DNA from: an uncultured Draconibacterium sp. | GTDB taxonomy: Bacteria > Bacteroidota > Bacteroidia > Bacteroidales > Prolixibacteraceae | Direction: 5' to 3' | Length of the DNA: 64,000 bases | Assembly (NCBI RefSeq): GCF_963675585.1 | Contig: NZ_OY776414.1 | Coordinates: 1,529,001-1,593,000 of the forward strand | Shown here: piece after piece, positions 25,677-38,240 of the stretch | Layout of the letters: each line of letters opens with the position of its first letter | Position numbering within the stretch: the stretch's first letter is position 1 | Made by a program: the position numbers and the translations under genes | Notes under the pieces: generated by a model | What the model saw: the letters and a program-made list of their open reading frames with translations, nothing else | Told to the model about the DNA's origin: nothing | Database searches by the model: none

Positions 25677-27137
25677 TTATACTAAATCAGTAATTCGTTT
25701 GTACTCGGGTACCAGCGACTTCATTACTACCCATCCAATCAGGTACGCAAATGCACAAATACAGAAAATAATAAAATAACCTGCTTCAACACCTTTGAAA
25801 TTTAAAAGTGTCATTTGAGTTTCGCGTGCAAAATCGAACAATACACCTGATCCTTTATTAATGACTACCGAACCTAAACCACCGGCTAATCCACCAATAC
25901 CGGTAACTGTTGCAACCGCTGCCTTTGGAAACATATCGCTTACTGTAGTAAAAATATTTGCCGACCAAGCCTGGTGCGCAGCACCTGCAATACCAATAAT
26001 AACAATGGGGAACCAATAAGAGAAATGGCCCAAAGGTTGCGCCACTACAGCCAACAATGGAAAGAATGCAAAAATCAGCATCGATTTCATACGACCGGCA
26101 TACGCATGCATTCCTTTCTGCTCAACAAAATAGGTGGGTAACCAGCCTCCAATAATGGATAATAATGTGATTGCATACAAAATGAATAAACCAATTTGTG
26201 CTCTTGGATCAGATGATTCCATACCATAAACAGAACTCAAATATGCAGGTGTCCAGAACAGGTAGAACCACCAAACACCGTCAGTCATGAATTTTCCGAA
26301 TGCAAATGCCCAGGTCTGCTTGTATTTAAACAATTTCATAAAGCTTATTTTTCGTCCGGCATTATCATCTGTTCCATCCTGAACTTCATCATCATCCTGA
26401 TCTTGTCTGATGTAATCCAATTCTGCTTTATTTACTTTTGGGTGTTTGTAAGGCTTATTATAGCCAAACTGCCACCATCCCATCCAAAGAAAACCCAATG
26501 CACCAATAAGAATAAAGGCAGCTTCCCATCCAAAATGTTTTGCTAAAAGCGGAATGGTAACCGGAGCGGCCAAAGCTCCAACAGTTGAACCTGCGTTAAA
26601 AATGGAAGTAGCATAAGCACGGTCTTTTTTAGGAAAGTATTCGGCAGTTGTTTTAATAGCAGCCGGAAAGTTACCTGCTTCACCAATGGCTAAAACCAAA
26701 CGGGCAAAAACAAACAGAACAACACTCACATTAAGAACTCGTGCAACATCTTCCACCTGATTAATGTAGTGACGTGCCTGCTCGAATCCAACAAACCAAT
26801 GTCCTGTAATTACTCCTGATGTTGCAATTCCACAAAATGCGTGTAACACAGCACCAACTGACCAAATTGCAATGGCCCACATGTATCCTTTTTTGGTACC
26901 TAACCAGTCAACCAAACGACCGGCAAAAAGTAAGCTTATTGCGTAAAAAAGAGAGAATAAGGCAGTGATAGTTCCATAATCGCTATCTGTCCAATGAAAT
27001 TCCGGTGCGATAAAGTCCTTCCACGTCAGGGAAAGCACCTGTCGGTCCATGTAATTTACGGTCGTTGCCATAAACAACATTGCTACTATCGTCCATCGAT
27101 ATTTGGACATTTTTTCAACTGTTTGATTTATGCTCAT
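25677..27137 (-). CDS. exuT: MFS hexuronate transporter, ExuT-like
   Basis: An inner-membrane major-facilitator symporter of 486 aa expected to import galacturonate or glucuronate. About twelve hydrophobic helices are seen. The first helix carries the anion:cation symporter signature TTVNYMDRQVLSL, and GRLVDWLGTKKGY is the MFS loop 2-3 motif. GEAGNFPAAIKTTAEYFPKKDRAYATS is the family block after helix 4. A longer than usual loop between helices 3 and 4 (about residues 110-140, EQARHYINQVEDVARV) is present. It follows eda by 52 bases and belongs to the same operon, with kdgK and uxaC/uxaE upstream, which supports the hexuronate assignment. Confidence 0.88.
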   Translation of the reverse strand: MSINQTVEKMSKYRWTIVAMLFMATTVNYMDRQVLSLTWKDFIAPEFHWTDSDYGTITALFSLFYAISLLFAGRLVDWLGTKKGYMWAIAIWSVGAVLHAFCGIATSGVITGHWFVGFEQARHYINQVEDVARVLNVSVVLFVFARLVLAIGEAGNFPAAIKTTAEYFPKKDRAYATSIFNAGSTVGALAAPVTIPLLAKHFGWEAAFILIGALGFLWMGWWQFGYNKPYKHPKVNKAELDYIRQDQDDDEVQDGTDDNAGRKISFMKLFKYKQTWAFAFGKFMTDGVWWFYLFWTPAYLSSVYGMESSDPRAQIGLFILYAITLLSIIGGWLPTYFVEQKGMHAYAGRMKSMLIFAFFPLLAVVAQPLGHFSYWFPIVIIGIAGAAHQAWSANIFTTVSDMFPKAAVATVTGIGGLAGGLGSVVINKGSGVLFDFARETQMTLLNFKGVEAGYFIIFCICAFAYLIGWVVMKSLVPEYKRITDLV

Positions 27138-27189
27138 AAAGCAAGGTTTTTTATAATTATTATTAGTTCTAATTGATCAAAGTGTAAAC

Positions 27190-27858
27190 TTAATTTAGCT
27201 TTTGAATAATTGCAAGTGCATCTTTACATTTATTCGTAATATAATTCCAGTCTTTGTTCTCTAGTACATCTTTTGGAAATAATTGCGATCCCATTCCTAC
27301 ACAAGTAACTCCGGCATCAAACCAACCTTTTAAGTTATCTTCGGTTGGGGTTACACCGCCGGTAGGCATAATACTTGCCCATGGCATTGGCCCTTTTACT
27401 GCAGCAACAAAACTAGGTCCTCCCACCTGCGAACCAGGGAATATTTTAACTACTTCTGCTCCCAACTCGTGAGCTCTTCCAATTTCGGTTACTGAACCAC
27501 AACCGGGACTCCAGGCTATTTTTCGTCTGTTACAAACTTTTGCAGTTGCTTCGTCGATTAAAGGAGCCACAACAAAGTTGGTTCCCAAGGCGATGTACAT
27601 GGCAGCAGTTGCCTCATCAACAATAGAACCAACTCCCATAATCATTTCAGGACAGTTTTCAATTGTCCATTTGTTTAACTCTGCAAACAGCAATGTTGCA
27701 AAATCACCACGGTTAGTATACTCGAAAACACGTGCTCCACCATCGTAACAAGCTTTTACAACAGCCTTGCAAACGTCGATATCTTTGTGATAGAAAACCG
27801 GTACCATACCTGTTTCCTTCATTTTTAATGCTACTTCTATTCTTGAAAATCTAGCCAT
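27190..27858 (-). CDS. eda: 2-dehydro-3-deoxyphosphogluconate (KDPG) aldolase
   Basis: A cytoplasmic class I aldolase that splits 2-keto-3-deoxy-6-phosphogluconate into pyruvate and glyceraldehyde-3-phosphate. The ATG at 27858 (MARFSRIEVALKMKETGMVPVFYHKD) gives 222 aa, close to family length; the frame extends to 27912 but the extra 18 residues do not look conserved. The active-site Glu is in FEYTNRGDF, the GVGSIVDEATA block is conserved and the Schiff-base Lys is in EVVKIFPGS. The TGGVTPTEDN phosphate-binding loop is also seen. It lies between kdgK and exuT, and completes the KDG to pyruvate + G3P branch. Confidence 0.93.
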   Translation of the reverse strand: MARFSRIEVALKMKETGMVPVFYHKDIDVCKAVVKACYDGGARVFEYTNRGDFATLLFAELNKWTIENCPEMIMGVGSIVDEATAAMYIALGTNFVVAPLIDEATAKVCNRRKIAWSPGCGSVTEIGRAHELGAEVVKIFPGSQVGGPSFVAAVKGPMPWASIMPTGGVTPTEDNLKGWFDAGVTCVGMGSQLFPKDVLENKDWNYITNKCKDALAIIQKLN

Positions 27859-28000
27859 TTTCTTTGTAATTTTTCTTAATTCTATTTTTGTTTTTATGTA
27901 ACTGCTCTGCATTTGGCTGCAAAAGAAGTTTCGTGTTGTGAAGCGATTTTTCCAAATTACTAAAAGATGAAGTAAACCTCAACACCAATTTTGTATTTAG

Positions 28001-28021
28001 GCCCCGGATAAATCCCGGGGC
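28001..28021 (+). terminator. GC-rich hairpin between kdgK and eda
   Basis: Seven-base arms GCCCCGG / CCGGGGC around a 7-base loop. A T-run (TATATTTTTT) follows on the plus strand, opposite to both flanking genes. On the minus strand it would be an intercistronic hairpin, possibly a processing or attenuation point between kdgK and eda. Confidence 0.4.
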
Positions 28022-28084
28022 TATATTTTTTCAAAGCAGAACCGTAGTATTTATAACTACTATATACTACATTCAATCTTTACT

Positions 28085-29185
28085 CTAGCGATCAACACGT
28101 GCGCTCCCACCTCCGATTATCTTTTCAACTTCGGATAAAGTTGCCATAGTAGTATCACCAGGGGTTGTCATGGCCAATGCGCCGTGTGCAGCACCATATT
28201 CAACAGCCTTCGCCCCATCATTAAATTCGAGGAATCCATAAATTAAACCAGATGCAAAACTATCGCCACCACCAACACGATCCATGATTTCAAGATCTTC
28301 GCGGTGTTGAGCTTCGTGAATAACACCTTCGGAATAACAGATTGCACCCCATGAATTTACAGTTGCTGTTTTAACGGTACGTAATGTGGTTGCAATAACA
28401 TTAAAATTTGGAAATTCTTTGATTGCACTCTCAATCATTCCTTTGTATCCCGACAAATCCAATTCTTTCAGATTTTCGTCGTTTCCTTCAACTTCCAAAC
28501 CTAAACATGCCGTAAAATCTTCTTCATTACCGATCATTACATCCACATATTTGGCAATTTCGCGGTTTACTTCCTGTGCTTTCGCCTCACCACCAATTGC
28601 TTTCCAAAGCGATGGTCGGTAATTTAAATCATACGAAACAATGGTGCCGTATTTTTTAGCAATTTTTACTGCCTCGATAACAGTTTCGGCAGCAGATTCA
28701 GATAATGCAGCAAAAATACCACCGGTGTGCATCCAACGAACTCCTAAGGTTCCGAAAATGTATTCCCAGTCGATATCACCCGGTTTTAATTGAGAGGCTG
28801 CTGTATTTCCACGATCGGAAACGCCTTTTGCACCACGAATACCAAAACCTCTTTCAGTAAAATTCAATCCGTTACGAACGGTACGCCCACAACCATCGTA
28901 AGGCATCCATTTAACAAATTGGGTGTCTAATCCTCCCTGGAGCATGAAATCTTCAACTAAAGCCCCAACTTCATTGTCGGCAAGTGCTGTAATAATAGCG
29001 GTTTTCTTTCCAAAACACCTTCTAAGGCCACGGGAAACATTATATTCTCCTCCACCTTCCCAGGCTTTAAACTGGCGGGCAGTTCGTATTCTGCCTTCAC
29101 CCGGATCCAACCTTAACATAACTTCACCAAGAGAAATACAATCGTATGTGCACTCTGATTTTGATTTGATATTCAATTTTGCCAT
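28085..29185 (-). CDS. kdgK: 2-dehydro-3-deoxygluconokinase (PfkB family)
   Basis: A cytoplasmic sugar-acid kinase of 366 aa that phosphorylates 2-keto-3-deoxygluconate at C6. N-terminal GEVMLRLDPGEGRI, the GGGEYNVSRGLRR sugar-binding block, IGNEEDF and the catalytic signature DRVGGGDSFASG near the C-terminus are all present. It lies upstream of eda in the same operon and downstream of uxaC, so its role is well placed. The start ATG at 29185 follows a leader containing a LacI-type palindrome (29292-29305). It is a paralogue of the kinase at 15695-16774. Confidence 0.92.
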   Translation of the reverse strand: MAKLNIKSKSECTYDCISLGEVMLRLDPGEGRIRTARQFKAWEGGGEYNVSRGLRRCFGKKTAIITALADNEVGALVEDFMLQGGLDTQFVKWMPYDGCGRTVRNGLNFTERGFGIRGAKGVSDRGNTAASQLKPGDIDWEYIFGTLGVRWMHTGGIFAALSESAAETVIEAVKIAKKYGTIVSYDLNYRPSLWKAIGGEAKAQEVNREIAKYVDVMIGNEEDFTACLGLEVEGNDENLKELDLSGYKGMIESAIKEFPNFNVIATTLRTVKTATVNSWGAICYSEGVIHEAQHREDLEIMDRVGGGDSFASGLIYGFLEFNDGAKAVEYGAAHGALAMTTPGDTTMATLSEVEKIIGGGSARVDR

Positions 29186-29291
29186 GATTTAATTATTTTT
29201 TTATAGAACCAAAGGTTAATAGCTATCGGCAAAATATGCTTTTTCCTATGGTTACTATTTTCAGGTTAATGATGCAATTCGAATTATTCTA

Positions 29292-29305
29292 TGCAATCGA
29301 TTGCA
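29292..29305. promoter_or_regulatory. LacI-type operator-like palindrome upstream of kdgK
   Basis: TGCAATCGATTGCA is a perfect 14-bp palindrome with the central CG typical of LacI-family operators. It lies 107 bases upstream of the kdgK start and just before the end of uxaC. It differs from the CGTGTACG site, suggesting a second regulator or a separate kdgK promoter. The palindrome is seen, the function is inferred. Confidence 0.5.
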
Positions 29306-29360
29306 AAAATACTATTCCTTTTCTAATCAGCACACTTGCACCATTAATTAATACCATTCT

Positions 29361-30764
29361 TTACTCAAAATTAAAATACTCTTTCGCGTTATTGAAACTG
29401 ATATTCTCTACCATTTTACCCAACAATTCCATGTCGTATGGAATTTCACCATTTTCTACATCGTTACCCAATAAATTACACAGAGTTCTGCGGAAATATT
29501 CATGGCGGGTGTATGATAAATAACTACGCGAATCGGTTAACATCCCCACAAAACGACTTAAAAGTCCCAAACTCGAAAGCGCCTGCATTTGTTTTTCCAT
29601 TCCATCTTTTTGATCGAGGAACCACCAGCCTGAACCGTACTGCATTTTACCAGGGACCGAACCGTCCTGGAAATTACCAATCATAGTTGCCATCAACTCA
29701 TTATCGCGCGGATTCAAATTATACAACACCGTCTTCGATAGTTTATCTTCCAAATCCAAACGGTTTAATAATTTTGAAAGCGGACGTGCAACATCAAAAT
29801 CACCGATCGAATCAAAACCGGTATCAGGGCCTAACTTATTAAATAGGCGGGTATTGTTGTTGCGTAATGCGCCTATGTGGAATTGCTGAGTCCAACCCCG
29901 CGAATGATCCATGATTCCAAACTCGTACAGCATGCACGACTGGAATTTTAAAATTTCTTCGGCTGTTAAATTATTTCCACCACGTACTTTTGTAAAAATC
30001 TTTTCAATTTCAGCTTCGATATAATCGGCAGCCAAAACAGTTTCAATTCCATGGTCGCTCAAACGGCATCCATTTTGATGGAAAAATTCGTGACGATTAT
30101 CCAACGCATCCATTAAGTCGCTAAAACTTGCAATATTCATATCTGCAGCTTCTTCCAGCTTTTTAATGTAGTCGTTATACGATTTTGTATCTTCTACAGC
30201 CATGGCTTTATCGGGGCGCCAGGCCGGTAAAACATTTACTTCAAAACCATCGGCTTTTATCGCACGGTGGTATTCAAGAGAATCAATTGGATCGTCGGTT
30301 GTACAAATTGTATGAACGTTTGCCATTTTAATAATACCACGACACGAATACTCAGGAGTCTGTAATTTTGCGTTACATTCATCCCAAATCTCTTTCGCTG
30401 TTTCCGGGCTGAGTACTTTATCAATTCCGAAGAATTTTTTCAACTCAAGATGTGTCCAGTGAAACAAAGGATTACGAACCGTGTGCGGAACGGTTTCTGC
30501 CCATTTTTCAAATTTTTCCCAGTCGCTGGCATCGCCTGTACAATATTTTTCGTCAACACCATTGGTACGCATTCCACGCCATTTGTAATGGTCGCCATAC
30601 AACCAAATTTGTGTTATATTTTCGTAGCTTTTATCCTCTGCAATTTCCTTTGGATTGATATGACAGTGGTAATCAAAAATCGGCATCTTAGCCGCATGAT
30701 TGTGATATAATTCCTTTGCAACATCGTTCTGCAACAAGAAATCCTTATCCATAAACTTTTTCAT
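29361..30764 (-). CDS. uxaC: Glucuronate/galacturonate isomerase
   Basis: The cytoplasmic uronate isomerase that turns glucuronate into fructuronate and galacturonate into tagaturonate. It is 467 aa, the usual length. The amidohydrolase-like N-terminal metal motif FDYHCHINPKEIAED is present, with TDDPIDSLEYH and HIGALRNNN further on, and SRSYLSYTRHEYFRRTLCN near the C-terminus. It is 97 bases downstream of uxaE and 175 bases upstream of kdgK in the same direction. It is the first committed step after uptake by ExuT. Confidence 0.95.
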   Translation of the reverse strand: MKKFMDKDFLLQNDVAKELYHNHAAKMPIFDYHCHINPKEIAEDKSYENITQIWLYGDHYKWRGMRTNGVDEKYCTGDASDWEKFEKWAETVPHTVRNPLFHWTHLELKKFFGIDKVLSPETAKEIWDECNAKLQTPEYSCRGIIKMANVHTICTTDDPIDSLEYHRAIKADGFEVNVLPAWRPDKAMAVEDTKSYNDYIKKLEEAADMNIASFSDLMDALDNRHEFFHQNGCRLSDHGIETVLAADYIEAEIEKIFTKVRGGNNLTAEEILKFQSCMLYEFGIMDHSRGWTQQFHIGALRNNNTRLFNKLGPDTGFDSIGDFDVARPLSKLLNRLDLEDKLSKTVLYNLNPRDNELMATMIGNFQDGSVPGKMQYGSGWWFLDQKDGMEKQMQALSSLGLLSRFVGMLTDSRSYLSYTRHEYFRRTLCNLLGNDVENGEIPYDMELLGKMVENISFNNAKEYFNFE

Positions 30765-30861
30765 AATAATAACTTAGTAGTTGAAAGCACTTTAACAAAT
30801 TTACCCTCCTCAAGTCAAAAAAACCTGAGAAGGGCGAATTGTTGTACTATCTATTTTGTTT

Positions 30862-32109
30862 TTATAAATCAAATAATCTTTTTAGGTGTCGGTCGTAAAT
30901 GTTCTCTTCCACACATCCACCAACAACATCCGAATACTTTTTCAAAAGACCGGTATATCCATCGCCCATTTCGGCGGCTACTTTGTATCCAACGTGAATT
31001 AACTGACGGAAATTAAGGTTGTAGTCGGCGTGACCGGGAATATGACGAAGTGTGTTTCCAAATTTTTCGCCTGACCAGCTTAAAACTTCTTCCGGGCTTG
31101 GTAATGCAGCATCGTCAATATCAATTACATCGGCATAAGGTGCGCAAAGCTCATCTTTACGTTCCAATGCTTTGATATAAATTTCTTTGGCAACTGCCAA
31201 ACCTTCATCTCCCGAAATCGACAAACCAATTACTTCTTCGAGCCAGGTAGTACCGGCAGTTTTCACGTGAAGTCCTTTATCGTATTTCTTAATAATGTTA
31301 GCCATAATCGGGTAAATGGTAAATTTATCCGATCCCGAGTGAACACTCAATTTCAAGTCTTCAGGAAGTCCGAATTCTTTTACTGCGTAGTCAATTACCA
31401 AAACATCCTGCTCGAATTCTTTTGTAAACTGATCAACGTCGCCAACATAGTCAACACCTTTATTAAAGCGACCTGTAAATTTAGGAGCTATGGTTTGTGC
31501 CGGAATATTTTCGTTGGCAATCATTTTTAAAATAAAGAACATATCAACCGGAGTTTGCGGAGCTTCCACCTCATCCATCGATACTTCGGTAACAAAATTA
31601 CCTTTCCCTTTAATCGATTCGATGTGTGCATAAATCTTAGCCGCTTCTTTTACAGCAGCCAAATATTTCGACGCTACTTCGTCCAATAATTCATCCGAAA
31701 TTAGTATTGCTTCTTCAATACCAGGAATTGTAACTTTTTCGCCCAGTGCCTCACACGATTTTTTGAAAGCGGCAACATCGGCTGATGCGGCATCATTTCC
31801 AATATACATGGCAACATCTAAAGTAAAAAAGTCGCTATAATCAATAAATCGATCCACGTTTGTTAAATTAATATGGTCGGCATCAACACAATAAGGTCCT
31901 TCCCATCCCAATTCTTTAACGGCTTCGTTGGCTTCAATCCTTGTCCCAGCTGGTTCTGAATGTACGATTTGGTGCTCACGATTCGATTTATTCCAAACCG
32001 GTGTCACCTCAATTCCCTTGGCATTTGCTTTCATTAGGGCGCGTAGTTGTGCTTGCCCTTCGTGATTAAAACGGTCTCCTACTCCAAAGCTGTATTTTCC
32101 TAGTTTCAT
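30862..32109 (-). CDS. uxaE: Tagaturonate epimerase family protein
   Basis: A cytoplasmic protein of 415 aa. The N-terminus (LGKYSFGVGDRFNHEGQAQL) and the block GIEVTPVWNKSNREH resemble the Thermotoga-type UxaE family, which interconverts tagaturonate and fructuronate and replaces the UxaB/UxaA branch. YCVDADHINLTN is a possible metal-binding segment. The assignment rests on family resemblance and on its position before uxaC. It would let galacturonate and glucuronate converge on fructuronate, the substrate proposed for the SDR at 13208-14059. The ATG at 32109 is preceded by an operator and promoter at 32149-32194. Confidence 0.8.
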   Translation of the reverse strand: MKLGKYSFGVGDRFNHEGQAQLRALMKANAKGIEVTPVWNKSNREHQIVHSEPAGTRIEANEAVKELGWEGPYCVDADHINLTNVDRFIDYSDFFTLDVAMYIGNDAASADVAAFKKSCEALGEKVTIPGIEEAILISDELLDEVASKYLAAVKEAAKIYAHIESIKGKGNFVTEVSMDEVEAPQTPVDMFFILKMIANENIPAQTIAPKFTGRFNKGVDYVGDVDQFTKEFEQDVLVIDYAVKEFGLPEDLKLSVHSGSDKFTIYPIMANIIKKYDKGLHVKTAGTTWLEEVIGLSISGDEGLAVAKEIYIKALERKDELCAPYADVIDIDDAALPSPEEVLSWSGEKFGNTLRHIPGHADYNLNFRQLIHVGYKVAAEMGDGYTGLLKKYSDVVGGCVEENIYDRHLKRLFDL

Positions 32110-32148
32110 TTTTATTGATTTAATTATTTAAAAACACTAAAATAAAAT

Positions 32149-32168
32149 TTCCGTGTACGTGCACGAAA
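32149..32168. promoter_or_regulatory. LacI-type operator in front of uxaE
   Basis: TTCCGTGTACGTGCACGAAA, differing from the site at 12045-12064 at only two central positions. It is 40 bases upstream of the uxaE start codon and overlaps the -7 element of the predicted promoter, so binding would block transcription. The duplicate links the two divergent clusters to one regulator. Confidence 0.8.
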
Positions 32169-32194
32169 GTAGATATATATTTCCAACTACCAAA
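32164..32194 (-). promoter_or_regulatory. Predicted uxaE operon promoter
   Basis: On the minus strand TTTG (plus 32191-32194), a 19-base spacer and TACTTTCG (plus 32164-32171) match the Bacteroidota TTTG / TAnnTTTG promoter with one mismatch at -7 and the usual 19-21 spacing. The -7 box overlaps the operator at 32149-32168. Confidence 0.6.
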
Positions 32195-35798
<3,604 letters not shown>

Positions 35799-35807
35799 AT
35801 AATAGTG

Positions 35808-35850
35808 GTATCAGTGATAGGCTGACTCAAAGTCAGGCTATCACTGATAC
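35808..35850. repeat. 20-bp inverted repeat between the GH2 and GH20 genes
   Basis: Arms 35808-35827 and 35831-35850 are inverted copies with one mismatch and a 3-base loop (CAA). The outer part TATCAGTGATAG resembles a tet operator core by chance. There is no T-run after it. It could be a transcript-stabilising or attenuating hairpin in a GH2-GH20 message. Confidence 0.6.
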
Positions 35851-35879
35851 AATCAGAAATCAGAATAAAATAGAAAATA

Positions 35880-38186
35880 ATGAAGAAACAATTTTTAGCA
35901 ATCCTTCTGTCTGTAATTTCGCTGGGCGTTTTTGCGCAGGAAATTGATGTGATACCCCAACCGGTTAGCGTAATAAAAAACAGTGGAAATTTTAAACTTA
36001 CCGAAAACACGAACCTCCTGTTTAATGTTACCAGCTCAAGCGAAAAAGATTTTGTTGATTTGGCAACATCACTAATTCAGGATGGCGCAGGTTTAACACT
36101 TCAACACAAAAATTCATCTGCAAATCCCGAAGGAAATATTTTGGTACAAATCAACAATCCCTTTAACTCGGAACTGGGTACCGAAGGGTACAAATTAAGC
36201 ATTAAAAACGATCGTGTATTTTTATATGCCAACACTACTTCAGGTTTGTTTTATGGCATGCAAACCATTTGGCAACTGCTAACCGCAAATAGTTCAAACA
36301 GCCTGCCTTGTATGGAAATCACAGATTATCCCCGCTTTGGCTGGCGAGGTATGCACCTCGATGTTTCACGTCATTTTATGCCGGTTGATTTTATTTACAA
36401 ATACATCGACTACATTGCCATGCACAAAATGAATGTGTTTCACTGGCATTTGGTTGACGACCAGGGCTGGAGGATTGAGATAAAAAAATATCCAAAATTA
36501 ACTGAAATTGGAGCCTTTCGCGCAGATCGTGAAAACCTGGACTGGAATTCACGAAAAACGCCAATTAAAGGAAACGAAGCTAAATACGGTGGTTTTTATT
36601 CGCAGGAAGACGTAAAAGCCATTGTGGCTTATGCACAAAAAAAGCACGTAACCGTTATTCCTGAAATTGAAATGCCTGCCCATGTTATGTCGGCTTTGGC
36701 TGCCTACCCCGAATTGTCGTGTACCGGCGAATACCAAGCTGTTCCTCCGGGCGGAGTTTGGCCAATCACACATATTTTCTGTGCAGGAAAAGAGGAAACA
36801 TTCAATTTTCTGGAAGATGTTTTAAGCGAAGTGATGGAACTTTTCCCTTCAACTTACATTCACATTGGAGGCGATGAAGCTACTAAAACCGAATGGGAAA
36901 AATGTGAACTTTGCCAAAACAGAATGAAACAGGAAAGTTTAAAAGATGAACATGAATTACAGGCCTATTTTATAAAACGTATCGAAAAATTCCTGAATAA
37001 AAATGGCCGACAGTTAATTGGCTGGGACGAAATTCTGGAAGGTGGTTTAAATCCATCGGCTACTATTATGTCGTGGCGTGGTTCAGGTCCGGGTACCGAA
37101 GCCGCAAAACTTGGGCACGATGTTGTAATGACGCCAACCTCGCATTGTTATTTCGATTACTACCAGGGCGATCCTTCATTGGAACCAAAAGCGTTTGGAG
37201 GCAAAATAACATTAAAAAAAGTATATCACTACGAACCGGTTCCCGAAAATCTAACTACCGAAGAAGCAAAGCACATAATTGGTGCGCAGGCCAACATCTG
37301 GACCGAACAAATGCCAAATGGGAAACATGTGGAATACATGATCATGCCGCGAATGACGGCACTGTCAGAAGTGCTTTGGTCAACCAAAGAAAGCAGAGAC
37401 TGGGGAAATTTCTCAAAACGTATGGAAACACAATATCAGCGATTTGAAAAATTGGGTATTAACTTTGCAACCAGTGCATTTCAGGTGGCTGCAACTCCCG
37501 AACTGGATTCGAAAAGCAAAGCCATAAAAATAGCATTGTCAACCGAAGCCTGGCAACCTGAAATTCGCTATACAACAGATGGAACAGAGCCAAACGCAAA
37601 CTCTACTTTATACACTAAACCTTTTAAAATTACAGAAACAACTACCGTAAAAGCAGTGGTTGTAAAAAATGGAAAACCGATGTCGAAAGCCCTGGCAACC
37701 GACTTTTATATTCACAAAGCCATTGCCGGCGAATTGAGTTTAAAATACCCCAACAGCAAAAGCTATAATTCTACAGGAAAATTTGCGTTGGTTGACGGGA
37801 TAAAAGGCTCTAAAAATCATGCCGACGGGAACTGGAAAGGTTTTAACGGCGACGATCTGGTTGCCACTATTGACATGGGAGACTCAAAATCATTTTCTTC
37901 TGTGAAAATAGGAGCCTTACAAAACGTGGGATCGTATATTTTTTACCCAACACAGCTTATTGTGGAAAGTTCGGATGACGGACAGAATTTCAAGAAACTG
38001 GGTACTGCTAAAAACAAAGTAAGTGTTTACGATGGTGCCACTCAAATTCAGGATTTGGAAGTTAAAAAGAAAGCGAAAGCACGCTACTTACGTGTAACTG
38101 TAAAAAACCTTGGATTATGTCCGAAAGGCCATGCCGGCGAAGGATCACCTGCCTGGTTGTTTGTTGATGAAATTGTAGTTGAATAA
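35880..38186 (+). CDS. GH20 beta-N-acetylhexosaminidase with C-terminal carbohydrate-binding modules
   Basis: A secreted enzyme of 768 aa with signal peptide (ending near VFAQ) that removes terminal beta-GlcNAc or GalNAc. The GH20 N-terminal domain covers about residues 25-145, then the TIM barrel (FGWRGMHLDVSRHFMP, HWHLVDDQGWRIEIKKYP). The catalytic Asp332-Glu333 pair is in HIGGDEATKTEW. C-terminal to the barrel are a chitobiase/FN3-like domain (IRYTTDGTEPNANSTLYTKPF) and an F5/8 type C-like sheet domain (SVKIGALQNVGSYIFYP). Follows the GH2 gene by about 80 bases including an inverted repeat and ends at a bidirectional terminator. Confidence 0.95.
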   Translation: MKKQFLAILLSVISLGVFAQEIDVIPQPVSVIKNSGNFKLTENTNLLFNVTSSSEKDFVDLATSLIQDGAGLTLQHKNSSANPEGNILVQINNPFNSELGTEGYKLSIKNDRVFLYANTTSGLFYGMQTIWQLLTANSSNSLPCMEITDYPRFGWRGMHLDVSRHFMPVDFIYKYIDYIAMHKMNVFHWHLVDDQGWRIEIKKYPKLTEIGAFRADRENLDWNSRKTPIKGNEAKYGGFYSQEDVKAIVAYAQKKHVTVIPEIEMPAHVMSALAAYPELSCTGEYQAVPPGGVWPITHIFCAGKEETFNFLEDVLSEVMELFPSTYIHIGGDEATKTEWEKCELCQNRMKQESLKDEHELQAYFIKRIEKFLNKNGRQLIGWDEILEGGLNPSATIMSWRGSGPGTEAAKLGHDVVMTPTSHCYFDYYQGDPSLEPKAFGGKITLKKVYHYEPVPENLTTEEAKHIIGAQANIWTEQMPNGKHVEYMIMPRMTALSEVLWSTKESRDWGNFSKRMETQYQRFEKLGINFATSAFQVAATPELDSKSKAIKIALSTEAWQPEIRYTTDGTEPNANSTLYTKPFKITETTTVKAVVVKNGKPMSKALATDFYIHKAIAGELSLKYPNSKSYNSTGKFALVDGIKGSKNHADGNWKGFNGDDLVATIDMGDSKSFSSVKIGALQNVGSYIFYPTQLIVESSDDGQNFKKLGTAKNKVSVYDGATQIQDLEVKKKAKARYLRVTVKNLGLCPKGHAGEGSPAWLFVDEIVVE

Positions 38187-38190
38187 CAAA

Positions 38191-38225
38191 TAAACGGTGT
38201 GTAAATTGAATCTACACACCGTTTA
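38191..38225. terminator. Bidirectional terminator between GH20 and methyltransferase genes
   Basis: Perfect 13-bp arms TAAACGGTGTGTA / TACACACCGTTTA with a 9-base loop, followed by TATTTTTC on the plus side and preceded by A-rich sequence that gives T on the minus side. Lies between convergent genes. Confidence 0.8.
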
Positions 38226-38240
38226 TATTTTTCAAAAGGC

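Noticed and set aside
29236-29523. Plus-strand frame opposite the end of uxaC
   Set aside because: Covers the uxaC coding end and the kdgK leader; no motif and the minus strand is clearly coding.
35810-35821. tet-operator-like core TATCAGTGATAG
   Set aside because: Part of a longer hairpin with no TetR gene nearby; the match is to a short symmetrical core and most likely chance.
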